From Arachis hypogaea (Eukaryota > Streptophyta > Magnoliopsida > Fabales > Fabaceae), in assembly GCF_003086295.3 (NCBI RefSeq), contig NC_092055.1, positions 121,201,192-121,265,191 of the forward strand: 64,000 bases of DNA, in the 5' to 3' direction. The position numbers were made by a program, and so were the translations under genes. The notes under the pieces were generated by a model that searched no databases, was not told where the DNA came from, and saw only the letters and a program-made list of their open reading frames with translations. Of this stretch, positions 10,187 through 20,222 are shown piece by piece; position 1 is the first letter of the stretch; every line of letters begins with the position of its first letter.

Positions 10187-10723
10187 TGTTCCGAGGGTTA
10201 CCTGAAATTGTAGGTCGATCTCGGACGAGATCTTCTGTGCTAGTCGGAGCTTATGTGTCCGACTTGATGATGGTGGCCGGAGCTGTCGCGTCCGACTTGT
10301 TGGACTGGTTGTACTGCTGATCCTTCGTCACCGGAGGGTGGGGGTACCTGCAAGAGACTCCGATGCTTAAGTTAGCCTGGGTATTAAACAGGTGTTATGT
10401 AGAATCAGAGTATGAGTTATACCTGGGTGTTCCAGTGTATTTATAATGGTGAGATGTGACCTTTGGATAAGATAAGTTAGTTATCTTATCTTATCTTTAT
10501 CTTTTGGGTTGAGGTCAGCGTATCTTCAACAAAACCGCCCTTCCCTCTGTAGGCCTGAACGACCTTTGGATTCGGGTCGTATTCCTTGAATTGGGCCCTT
10601 TTTGGGCTTTCCTGTCGATTTGGCCGAGTTCTTCGTAAAGAAGTCGGTCCGCTTGACCTAAAGAGGTTGGTCACTTTATCGTCGATCACCCCAGGTCGAA
10701 TATCTCGACCCAGGGTATGAACA
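10187..10723 (-). repeat. TE1 right LTR (5' LTR) with TATA box
   Basis: 537 bp, TGTTCCGAGG to GTATGAACA. On the minus strand it carries ATTATAAATAC at 10,437-10,447, a plausible TATA box for the genomic RNA. Confidence 0.95.
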
Positions 10724-10728
10724 GGGGG

Positions 10729-11671
10729 TGAAGTTTAATTCTAGTTATTATGCCACAAAAATCCTAATTATCCAAATATAAGAGGATTATATGTCACGTA
10801 TCCCGTTAAGTCTAAATAATTAGAATTTAGGAGAATATGTTTTCAATCTGCTGTTCAAGTAAAGAGCTTTTCCAAGTTATACAAGAACTCAATTAGAACA
10901 TGGGTCATACTTTCATTCCACCCAAATTCATAAGATAAAGAACGAAAAGAATTCTTAAATTATAAATCAGTACATAAATTAAAATAAAAAAATAATAATG
11001 TCAATCCGTACAATAGACAGAGCTCCTAACATTAACAATGGAGGTTTAGTTGCTCATGATTCAGAGAGAAAATAAGGATTGTAAATTGGGCTGAGGTGGA
11101 ATTAAAAGTTAACTAATTGGAATAATGTTGGGATCCCCCAAAAGAGAAGTTTCTTTTCTCTTTTATATCTAATCCTAATTAATTTAAAATCTATTTTCTA
11201 AAACTAAAATAATATCTTTTCCTATTAAAAATTAAAGTTTAAATTAGAATTAATAGGAATAAGCATTTTCTGCATGTGACGCACGTCACGTATACGCGTC
11301 AATGGTCTTCTTCACGTGTCATGCGTACGCGTCAGGTGCGTGCACACGTCGCTGAGCAACTTCGCTTTTCATGCGTACGCGTCAAGTACACACACGCGTC
11401 GCTCCTCGCTTTTATCTCCTTTAATTCTTATGCTGATTCCATTTGTGCAAGCTTCCTCTCCATCCTCTAAGCCATTCCTGCTCTATATAGCCTTCTTCTC
11501 TTTTTCTGTGGAAGCCCCATCAAATCCAACCAAATGCTACCTAAAATAAACAGAATTGCACAAGACTCAAAGTAGCATCTATAGTGGCTAAAAGATAATT
11601 AATTCTTGATTAAACTCAACAAATTAAATGCAAATTCACTAGGAAAAGATAGGAAAGATGCTCATGCATCA
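10729..11671 (-). repeat. Solo LTR A, right part
   Basis: Continuation of the LTR interrupted at 411; the flank reads directly on after one copy of GGGGG. It is AT-rich and holds a cluster of ACGCGTCA and CACACGTC words near 11,280-11,400. It ends at GCTCATGCATCA, the reverse complement of a TGATGCATGAGC LTR start. No internal retroelement sequence follows; instead the intron end of the TE4 antisense ORF starts, so this is most simply a solo LTR. Confidence 0.65.
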
Positions 11672-11700
11672 GTATGACTTTGTTGTATTTTGATTTGTAG

Positions 11701-12147
11701 GTGATAGGTAGTTGGTTATTATCAATTGGTCATACTTCAAAACTGGATGCCATTATTGAAGGTGATAAAGTTACTGCTATAAGGAAGCTACAAGAATCTC
11801 TCAAAGAGAAAAGTGATCTAGTGACCAAGTTAAAACTTGAGGTTAAAAATTTGAAAGAGGGGTTGAAAAAGGAAGAGGATGAGGGTAAGAAGCTTAAGTT
11901 CGAGCTAGAGGTGAGTGTTATTGAAGAAGAGAAATTGAAAGTGAGAATTCCAAAATTAGAAGAGGAAGTTTTGAGTGCTTTCACTCTTGGTTTTGATCGT
12001 GCTATAGGTCAGATAGGAGTAATTGTCCATGAAATTGTTGTTTCAAAGTTTGACGTCACAAAAATTGTGGCGAATGCCAAATTAGTTGATGATGACGTGT
12101 TGGTTGATAACCAAGAGGAGAGCGTAGGTGGTGGTAACGAGGAATAA
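11701..12147 (+). pseudogene. TE4 antisense ORF, last exon (coiled coil)
   Basis: An open frame of 148 codons follows a good acceptor (TTTTGATTTGTAG, ending at 11,700). The protein is a Glu/Lys-rich heptad coiled coil (about residues 20-85), then a hydrophobic AFTLGFDRAIGQIGVIVHE stretch and an acidic Gly-rich tail. It lies in the same place and orientation relative to pol as the coiled-coil exons of TE1 and TE2, though the sequence is far diverged. The upstream exon is not present because solo LTR A sits in the intron. The exon itself has no stop, so the gene is broken by insertion rather than by decay of this exon. Confidence 0.65.
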
Positions 12148-12484
12148 TACTCGTTTCTGAATGACTTTGATATTTTTGGTTTCATGCCGTAAAACTGTAT
12201 TTTTTTAGGCTCTATTAGTAGTAGTTTGTTTTTGGCCGAATTCGAGCCCATATGATATGATTGTTGGATTTATATTATCCTTTTGATTCTTTCTGCTTTG
12301 TCAGGATTTGTTTGATAGATAGTTGTATAATGATAATACTAATGTTTGAATTTAAATGACAAGTACATAGTCGATATAGTGTGGGGGACCTCATTAAAAC
12401 CTCTCCTAAAAAAATCCAATATGGGAAAAAACCTAAGAGTAGGAAAAAAAGTATCTCCCCTTATCTATATCGTATTTAAATAAA
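12148..12484. other. TE4 spacer between antisense ORF and integrase
   Basis: No gene is seen. It is AT-rich and contains GGGGGACCTCATTAAAACC near 12,384, a block also found in the TE2 spacer at about 26,980 (CCTCATTAAAAAACCC), which supports the shared layout. Confidence 0.5.
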
Positions 12485-13770
12485 ATAATGCTTACGTGAA
12501 GATATGTTCCAAGTACCAGGTACATCAATTTCCTGAAGTGTTTGTATTTTATATGCTCCTTTGCTGAGGACTTGCTTAATTCGGTAGGGTCCTTCCCATG
12601 TGGCAGCAAGTTTTCCATGTTCTAGTGGTTTTGTGGCTTCCTCGATACGTCGGAGGACAAGGTCTCCTTTGTTGAATGCTTGGATTCAGACTTTGTTATT
12701 ATACTTCTTTTGGATTATTGACTGCATAGCTCACTGTCTGATCGTTCCTATATCTCTGTCTTTGACTGCTGAATCTAGCTCAAATCTTCTTGTGTCTTTG
12801 TTCTCGGATTCATTTGTATGCTCGGCTCATATTGATGTTTGTGCAATTTCTATTGGTATCATCGCATCTGAGCCATAAACAAGTCGGAATGGTGTTTCTC
12901 GTGCTGTAGTTTGGACTGTAGTATTGTAACTCCAGACGGTTTCTGGGATGAGTTCCTCCCATTGTCCCTTAGTGTCCCCAAGTTTTCGTTTAAGCCTTGT
13001 AGGATGACCTTGTTAGCAGTATCAGCCAGTCCATTTATTTATGGATGTTCCACCGAGGAAAAGTGGTGCTTGATTTTAAAACCCTGTAAGAATGTTTGGA
13101 GATTTTGATCGACAAACTACCGACCATTGTCAGTAATGATAGCTCTGGGTAAACCGAAATGACATATAATATTTTTTCATATGAATGATATAATTTTGTC
13201 AGCTTCAATCTTAGCTAGAGGTTGTGCTTCTATCCATTTTGAGAAATAATCAATTGCAACCAATAAAAATTTTACTTGGCCGGGGGCTTTAGGGAATGGT
13301 CCAATAATGTCGAGCCCCCATTTGTAAAAAAGCAAGCTTACCTCCGTATTATATAGGAGTTCGACTGGGTGGTGTATGCATGATGAATGTTTTTGGCAGC
13401 TATCGCAACGTTTGACTTTATTGAGAGAATCTTGTTTCATGGTCGGCCAATAGTATTCTACCCTTGCGATTTTGGATGCTAAACTCATTCCTCTGACGTG
13501 GTTTTCACACACTCCTTCGTGAACTTCGGCCATTACGAGGTTGGATTCGTCTTTTCCCAGGCATTGTAAGAGGGGTTGTGAAAATACTCATTTGAATAAT
13601 TCATCCCTAATCATAGTGAATAACCTTTCCCTTTTTTTGAATAAGATCGGATTGGTAACTCTTTCCGGCATTTGTCCTGTTCGGATGTATTCTTGTAAGG
13701 TTCTTTCCAGTCATCGACCTGTGAAAAAGATAAAACTGCTTTGCTGCTAATGCTTGGTTCAGCAAGCGTG
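12485..13770 (-). pseudogene. TE4 integrase, decayed
   Basis: On the minus strand, an upstream basic segment (about 13,560-13,720) leads into the H2C2 finger and core start in ORF 13,177-13,533: VHEGVCENHVRG, YYWPTMKQD, CDSCQKH, then DIIGPFPKAPGQVKFLLVAI and DYFSKWIEAQPLA, with the first catalytic Asp present. The middle of the core is split by stops and frameshifts. The C-terminus near 12,490-12,610 reads GKLAATWEGPYRIKQVLSKG in one frame, the expected end of Tat-type integrases. It is not functional. Confidence 0.8.
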
Positions 13771-13799
13771 AGTTAAGAAAAAATAAGTTCGTTCATTTA

Positions 13800-14640
13800 T
13801 TTTCTGGTTGTTGCTAGTTTAGATAGTGCGTCAGCTCGGGTGTTTTGATCTCTGGGTATGTGAGTTATTTGAAATAAAATGAACTGTGAAATAAGGTCTT
13901 GAACTAATATAAAGTATTTGTCTAGTGAATGGTCACATACCTGTCACTTGTTGGACTACCAGCATTGAATCGCAATATACCTGTAGATGAGTAATATTCA
14001 AGGATTGTGCCAGCCGAAGACCGGCTAGTAATGCCTCATATTCTACCTGATTGTTGCTTGTGGGGAAAGAGAATTTGATTGATTGTTCTGTACATAGGTC
14101 GTGGTTGTTGGTTAAGAGCACTCCTGCTCCTGATCCTTCCATCTTAGCTGCTCCATCCACATACAAATGCCATTCTTCAATGTGATTTGTTTATGAGGTA
14201 AACTTGGCGAGGAAGTCTGCTAAGTTTTGTGCTTTGAGCGCTGTCTGAGGTTCATACCTTATTTCAAATTTGGAGAGCTCTATAGACCATTTGATGAGCC
14301 TTCCAGATACCTCAGGTCTAGTTAAGATATGTCTTAGGGGTTGATTTGTTTTGACAATAATTGTGTTGCTATGGAAATAGTGTCTTAGTCTCCTGGCCGT
14401 AGTTACTAACGCGAACGCCAGTTTTTCCATGTTTGAGTATCTGAGCTTGGCCTGTTGTAGTAACTTGCTCACAAAATAGACTGGCTCCTCTTTTTTGTTT
14501 ACATTTATTATTAGGACAGAATTAATGGCATCATTAGATATGGACAAATAGACTTTTAAAGGCTTACCTGGTGTCGGCTTTTGTAAGATCGATGGAGACG
14601 ATAACAATTTTTTGAGTGCTTGAAATGCTACTTCACATTC
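13800..14640 (-). pseudogene. TE4 tandem RNase H domains
   Basis: Two RNase H-like domains in series. ORF 14,191-14,607 (about 138 codons) is the RT-linked domain, with EEPVYFVSKLLQQAKLRYS and EKLAFALVTTARRLRHYF. ORF 13,933-14,166 is a second domain starting MYVDGAAKMEGSGAG and containing NNQVEYEALLAGLRLA and VYCDSMLVVQQ, where the D-E-D catalytic acids are visible. A second RNase H after the first is a known mark of the Tat lineage. Stops between and after the ORFs break the frame. Confidence 0.82.
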
Positions 14641-15563
14641 CTCGCTCCAATTGAAGGCGTGCTGCTTTTTCAGTAGTTTGAAGAATTGGCGAGAGTGTTA
14701 GATATAGCTGGTAGGAACCTGGCAAGTGCTGCTAACCGCCCTGTAAGTTGTTGTACTTCCTTGATTATTCTCGGGCTTTGCATATCTATAATAGCTCGGC
14801 ATTTTTCTAGGTTCACCTAAATTCCTCTAGAAGTCAGCATAAAACCCAGGAACTTGCCTCCTTGGACTCCGAAAGTACATTTTTTAGAGTTTAGTCGCAT
14901 ATTATGGTGTCGTAATTAGGCGAATATCTCTTCAAGGTCGGCACCATGTTGATTTTCACAGGTTGTTTTTACCACCATATCATCGACATAGACTTTAATA
15001 TTTCTTCCTCTTTGATTGACGAATACTTTATCCATTAAACACTGATAAGTAGCCCCTGCATTCTTTAGTCCAAAAGGCATAACTTTATAACAATAGTTTC
15101 CATATTCAGTTATAAAAGCAGATTTATCCTCGATGTTTGGGTGCATTAGGATCTGGTTATAACCAGAATATGCATCCATGAAACTTAGAAAATCATATCC
15201 TAATGCATTATCTACCAATTTGTCTATAATAGGGGAGGGGATAAGCATCGTTGGGGCATGCTTTATTTAGGTTTGTGAAATCTACACACATTCGCCACTT
15301 ACCTGAGGCTTTCCTTACCATCACAACATTTGATATCCATGTAGTGAATCGAAGTTCCCAGATAAAGCTTGCCACCAAGAGCTTTTAGGTTTCTTCTAGT
15401 GATGAAATCATCTGTCATTTTCCAACTGTCGCTTCTTCTGAGCTATAGGTCGGACAGCCGGGTTGATTTGTAATTTGTGACATATGAAATTCGGGTCAAT
15501 GCCAGGCATATTCGTAGGAGTCCATGCAATAAAGTCCACATTGTCTTGTAGGATGTTGATGAT
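14640..15563 (-). pseudogene. TE4 reverse transcriptase, decayed
   Basis: ORF 14,916-15,248 holds the palm: FLSFMDAYSGYNQI, VMPFGLKNAGATYQ and VYVDDMVVKT, the YVDD catalytic box. Upstream near 15,480-15,530 is an MPGIDPNFICHKL block that usually precedes RT in this lineage. Between them and after the palm the frame is broken by stops. The frame reads into 15,563, where TE3 begins, and resumes at 36,972. Confidence 0.88.
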
Positions 15564-17014
15564 TGGTGCGTGGAATTACACTTCGTACAACTGAACCAGC
15601 AAGTGTACTGAGTCATCCAAGTAACACCTGAGTGACTCAACGTCGATCCCACGAGGATTGTGATTTGAAGTAAGCAATGGTTATCTTGTAGATCTTAGTC
15701 AGGTGGATAGAAGAGTTGTTTATTTGTTTAATTCACATGAAAAGAAAATAAATAAAATGTTACTTAGTTGATGGTGAATGCAATGATATGAAGATGGTTA
15801 AGGCTTGGAGATGCTTTGATCTTCTGGATTACTCCGGTCTTACTGTCTACTCCAATTGTAAATGATTTCTTCTATGGCAGGCTGTACATGATTGACGCCC
15901 TTCTTAAGAGATCGCCAATGCTCCTCCAGATCTAAACCCCAGGGTTAGTGCGGATCCGATCTGATTAAAGGTGAAGCTCCTGCAGTTCATTCTCTTTCGT
16001 GATCCTACTTAAAATGCCACAGACAAGGTCGGATCTTCCAGATCAGAGGATGTTGTGCCTTTGGTTCTAGCCTCTACCACAAAGACTCTAATCTCCCTAT
16101 ACATCGGCAGAATTGGTGTCTCGAGAAGTCCCCAACGAAGTCGTGGATTAGCCGTCTAAGAGATGTATGATCAAGCCGGTGGTTCATCATTGTCCGATGA
16201 AAGACTCACTCTGAATCCCTTTAGAATGAGATAACCTTGTGCCGGTTCAACGCATTCATAATGATGAACAACACATATACATCTTAGAATAGAGAATCAA
16301 ACACGAATTGAGATAGAACAGTAGTACTTTATTAATCCATAAAACTCATCACAGCTCCTCCCCTCAATCTAGGAGGTTTACAAACTCATACTGATAGAAA
16401 ATACAATGATAAACGAAAATATGACAGGTCCCCCTCTTAGAATGTAAAAGTTCTCAAATAAATACTAAGCTAATGACTAAGGATTACATAAGAAGGGTAA
16501 AACAGTCTTTTAGTGCTAAAATCCACTTTTGGGGCCTACTTGGTGAGTGTTTGGGCTGAGCTTGATTGAGATCCATGTGCTAGGAGGCCTCTAGGGTGTT
16601 GAACTCTGGCTACGGGGTCCTTCTTGGGCGTTAGACGCTGGTCTCTTCTCCTTTGGGCGTTGGACGCCAGAATAGGGCAGGAAGCTGGCGTTGATCGCCA
16701 GTTTTGGGCCTTTAATTCTGAATCAAAGTATAAACTATTATATATTTCTGGAAAGCTCTGGATGTTAGCTTTCCATAGCCATTGAGAAAGTTCCATTTGG
16801 ACTTTTGTAGCTCCAGAAAAGCTCTTTCGAGTGCAAGGAGGTCAGATTCAGACAGCATCTGCAGTGCTTTTGCATAAAAACACACAAACTCAAAGTAGAA
16901 TAAAAAATGTGAATTTTTCACTAAAACCTATGAAAACTTAACAAAACTTAAACAAAACATACTAAAAACTATATGAAAATGATACCAAAAAGCGTATAAA
17001 ATATCCGCTCATCA
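15564..17014 (-). repeat. TE3 left LTR (3' LTR)
   Basis: 1,451 bp, from TGGTGCGTGG to CCGCTCATCA, so it reads TGATGAGCGG on the sense strand. It contains GGCGTTGGACGCC-type palindromes near 16,620-16,700, related to those in the gag-PR region of the same element. It differs from the right LTR by many substitutions and indels, consistent with old age. Confidence 0.92.
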
Positions 17015-18023
17015 GAACACCAAACTTAAAGTGTTGCTTGTCTCCAAGCAACTAAAAACAAAGTAGGATAAAAAGAAGAGTAAGATACAATAAATTTCAA
17101 AGTTTCTAATGAAGCTCAATTTCAATTAGATGAGCAGGACTTAGTAGCTTTTTGCTCTTGAATAGTTTGGCATCTCACTATCCATTGAAACTCAGAAGTA
17201 TTGGCATCCTTAGGAACTTAGAATCCAGATGATATTATTGACTCTCCTAGTTTAGTTCTTTTTTATTCTTGAACACAACTTTTTAGAGTCTTGGCCGTGA
17301 CCCTAAGCACTTTATTTTTCAGTATTACCACCAGATACATAAATGCCACAGACACTTAACTGGGTGAACCCTTTCGGATTGTGACTCAGCTTTGCTACAA
17401 TCCCCGGGTAGAGGTGTCCAGAGTTCTTAAGTACACTCTTTTTGTTTTGGATCACAACTTTAACTGCTCAGTCTCAAGCTTTTTACTTGACACATTCACA
17501 CCACAAGCACATGGTTAGGGACAGCTTGTTTGAGCCGCTTAGGCCAAGATTTTGTCTCTTGTAGGCCCTCCTAACTATTAATACTCAAAGCCTTGGATCC
17601 TTTTACCTTGCCTTTTGGTTTAAAGGGTTATTACCTTTTTGGTCTTATCTTTTGGTTTAAAGAGTTATTGGCTTTTTCTGCTTTTTATTTCTCTCTTTTT
17701 TTTCGCATGCATATATATTATTTTCTTTTGCAACATGCTTTTCTTTTTCTTTTTGCTGCTTTTTCTTGCTACAAGAATCAAAATTTTTTTGGATTTTTCA
17801 GATTATCAATAATATTTCACTTTTTTCATCATTCTTTCAAGAGCCAACATTCTTAATTCCAACTTCAATTATGCACTGTTCATTCATACATTCAGAAAAC
17901 AAAATCAATGTCACCACATCAAAATAATTGACTATTCTTAAGGTAAACTCGAAATTCATGTATCTCTCAATTCTTTTCAAATAAAATTTTATTTTAAGTA
18001 AGGTGAGAGATATATGGAATATT
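17015..18023 (-). other. TE3 PPT and 3' untranslated region
   Basis: On the minus strand CTTTAAGTTTGGTGTTC directly precedes the LTR and serves as the polypurine-tract region. The remainder is T-rich on the plus strand with no supported gene. Confidence 0.6.
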
Positions 18024-19301
18024 TTATAGCTTTAAGACATAGATGATCATGCAACAAGAACAAGAGAACAGACAATAAAATGTAATAGAAAACAGAAAAA
18101 TAACATAAGAAAAAGGAATTAAGAGAACGAATCCACCATAGTGATGGCGGCTACTACTCCTCCTTGAGGATCCAATGTAGTGCTTGATCTCTTCAATGTC
18201 ATGCCCTTGTCTCTGTTGTTCTTTCCTCATAGCCCTTTGTTCTTCCCTCATAGCCCTTCGGTCTTCTCTTATTTCATTGAGGATGGTGGAGTGCTCTTGA
18301 TGCTCCAACCTCAATTGCTCCATATTAGTGTTCAATTCTCCAAGAGAATTATGCAATTGATTTCAATAGCCTTGAGGAGGAAATTGCATCCCTTGAGGTA
18401 TCTCAGGGATTTCTTGCTGAGGCGATTGCACAAGCTCACGTGCATGCTCTCTAGTTTGCTCCATCCACTTCTTAGTGATGGGCTTGTCCTCAATGAAGAT
18501 GTCCCCCTCTATGACAATTCCAGTTGAATTGCATAGCTAACAAATGAGGTGAGGAAATACCAACCTTGCTTGGTTGGAAGGTTTCTCAGATATCTTGTAC
18601 AGTTCTTGAGGTATCACCTCATGTACTTCCACCTCACTCCCAATCATGATGCAATGAATCATGATGGCTCTATCAATGGTCACTTCTAACCAATTGCTAG
18701 TAGGGATGATAGAGTGTTGGATAAATTCCAACCATCCTTTAGCTACGGACTTGAGATCAAGCCTTCTTAGTTGAATGGGCCTGCCTTGGGAATTCCTTTT
18801 CCACTGTGCTTCTTCCACACAGATGTCTGAGTGCACTTGGTCCATTCTTTGATCAAAGTTGACTCTTCTAGTGTAAGGATGTGGGTCTCCTTGTATCAAA
18901 GGCAAGTCAAACTCCAACCTCACACTTTTTGGACTAAAGTCCAAGATTCTCCCTCGGACCATGGTGCTCTAATTCTTGGGATTTGGGTTCACACTAATGT
19001 CATGGTTTTTTGTGACCCATGCATTAGCATAGAACTCTTGCACCATTAAGATCCTAACCTCTTCGACGAGATTCATTAGGACTTCCCAACCTCTTCTCCG
19101 GATCTCTCTTCGGATTTCCAGATACTCATTCTTCTTAAGCCTAAAAGGGACCTCAGGGATCACCTTCTTCTTTACCACTACTTCATAGAAGTGATCTTGG
19201 TGGGCTTTGGTGATGAATCTCTCCATCTCCCAAGATTCAGAGGTGGCGACTACTTCTTTTCCTTTCCTCTTTTGAGAGGGTTCTCCAACCTTGGGTGCCA
19301 T
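18024..19301 (-). pseudogene. TE3 extra ORF, plant transposon protein domain, three stops
   Basis: Three consecutive open stretches (19,301-18,969; 18,962-18,537; 18,356-18,024) lie in one frame, about 425 codons in all. It starts MAPKVGEPSQKRKGKEVV (basic, possibly nuclear targeting), then a domain resembling the 'putative plant transposon protein' family (PF20167 type) with WEMERFITKAHQDHFYEVVV and IHCIMIGSEVEVHEVIPQEL. It ends in a charged coiled coil with REEQRAMRKEQQRQ. Three in-frame stops (near 18,971, 18,539 and 18,360) interrupt an otherwise collinear gene. It sits where an env-like or extra ORF sits in Athila relatives, but I see no signal peptide or membrane segment, so I do not call it env. 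Confidence 0.75.
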
Positions 19302-20222
19302 AAGTGGGAATGAAAAGAAAAAAGTAACGCTTTTCCAACACCAAACTTAAAAGCTTTGCTCGTCCTCGGAAAAAATTAAATAAAAGAGAAGAATGGAGTA
19401 AAAGAATAAGAAAATAGATGGAGATAGAGGGAGAGAAAGTAATTCGGCCAAGGGGGCTTTGATGTGTATGAGAGGTGTGTGTATGAAGGGTTAGTGAGAG
19501 GGGTATTTATAAGAGTGGGCTAGGGTTGGGTTCGGTCATGGGTGGGACAAATGGGAGGAAAATTTGATTTTGAAGTAGGTGGGGTTGGTGATATGGATGT
19601 GATTGGGCTAGAGTTTATATGGAAGAGTGTATGGGGAAATATGAAAGAAAGAGAGAAGTACGGTAGGTAAAGATGCTGTGGGGCCCACTGGTCCTGAGAG
19701 GCTAGGGAATTCAGATTTCATGCCCTCTGCATGGGCGTTAAATGCCCAACACAATGCCATTGGCTGGCATTCAACGCCATCTTTGTTGCTATTTGGGACG
19801 TTGAATGCCCAGTCAGTGCTCCCTGGCTGGCGTTCAATGCCAGCAGGACACTCCATCAAGAGTGTTCTATTTTTATTGCTGAACCTTTCTGTCTCTGTTC
19901 TGACTGCTGCTCATGATTATGAACCTAAAGAAATAACTTAAAGAAAATAAATTCAAAGAAAAACATAAACAATAACTATGGTTGGGTTGCCTCCTAACAA
20001 GCGCTTCTTTAACGTCACTAGCTTGACAGTTAGCTCCTTACGGATATGGATATGGGCTCAGAATTTCGCCTCTTACAGTGAACTTTCTTCCTGTCTTCTC
20101 ATGAATGAGCTCCACATACTCTAGAGACAGGACACGACTCACTGTATGTGGTATGACTGGCTTCTTGGTGAAGACAACTCACATACCAGGTGAGAGGCCT
20201 TCAATGGGATTTTCTTGTCCCT
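19302..20222 (-). other. TE3 junction with pol C-terminal remnant
   Basis: No complete gene. On the minus strand positions 20,030-19,981 read KLVTLKKRLLGGNPT, the conserved end of Athila pol, showing that a deletion of RT through integrase joined protease to this tail within about 200 bp. Further left, 19,700-19,860 holds more GGCGTT-AACGCC palindromic units. Confidence 0.7.

Larger units (their letters stand above)
412..10723 (-). mobile_element. TE1: defective Tat-type Ty3/gypsy LTR retrotransposon
   Basis: The element is bounded by two LTRs (412-949 and 10,187-10,723) starting TGTT and ending AACA, and flanked by an exact 5-bp duplication GGGGG at 407-411 and 10,724-10,728. Minus-strand order is 5' LTR, tRNA-Asp PBS, gag, RNase H pieces, a misplaced antisense-ORF fragment, integrase, a repeat-rich spacer, an antisense spliced ORF and the 3' LTR. 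Protease and nearly all of RT are missing, so it cannot replicate alone. By eye the LTRs differ at about 16 sites plus one indel over 537 bp, a fairly recent insertion and younger than TE2. It sits inside solo LTR A. The Tat assignment rests on the antisense ORF and on the doubled RNase H seen in the relative TE2. Confidence 0.93.
11672..15563 (-). mobile_element. TE4, left segment: old Tat-type Ty3/gypsy element (pol 3' half and antisense ORF)
   Basis: Reading the minus strand from 15,563: the RT start block, RT, RNase H, a second RNase H and integrase; then, on the plus strand, the last exon of an antisense ORF at 11,701. The pol frame continues across TE3 at 36,972, and the duplicated ATGAT (15,559-15,563 and 36,967-36,971) marks that insertion. 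The 3' LTR and first antisense exon must lie left of the window. All genes are decayed. Confidence 0.85.
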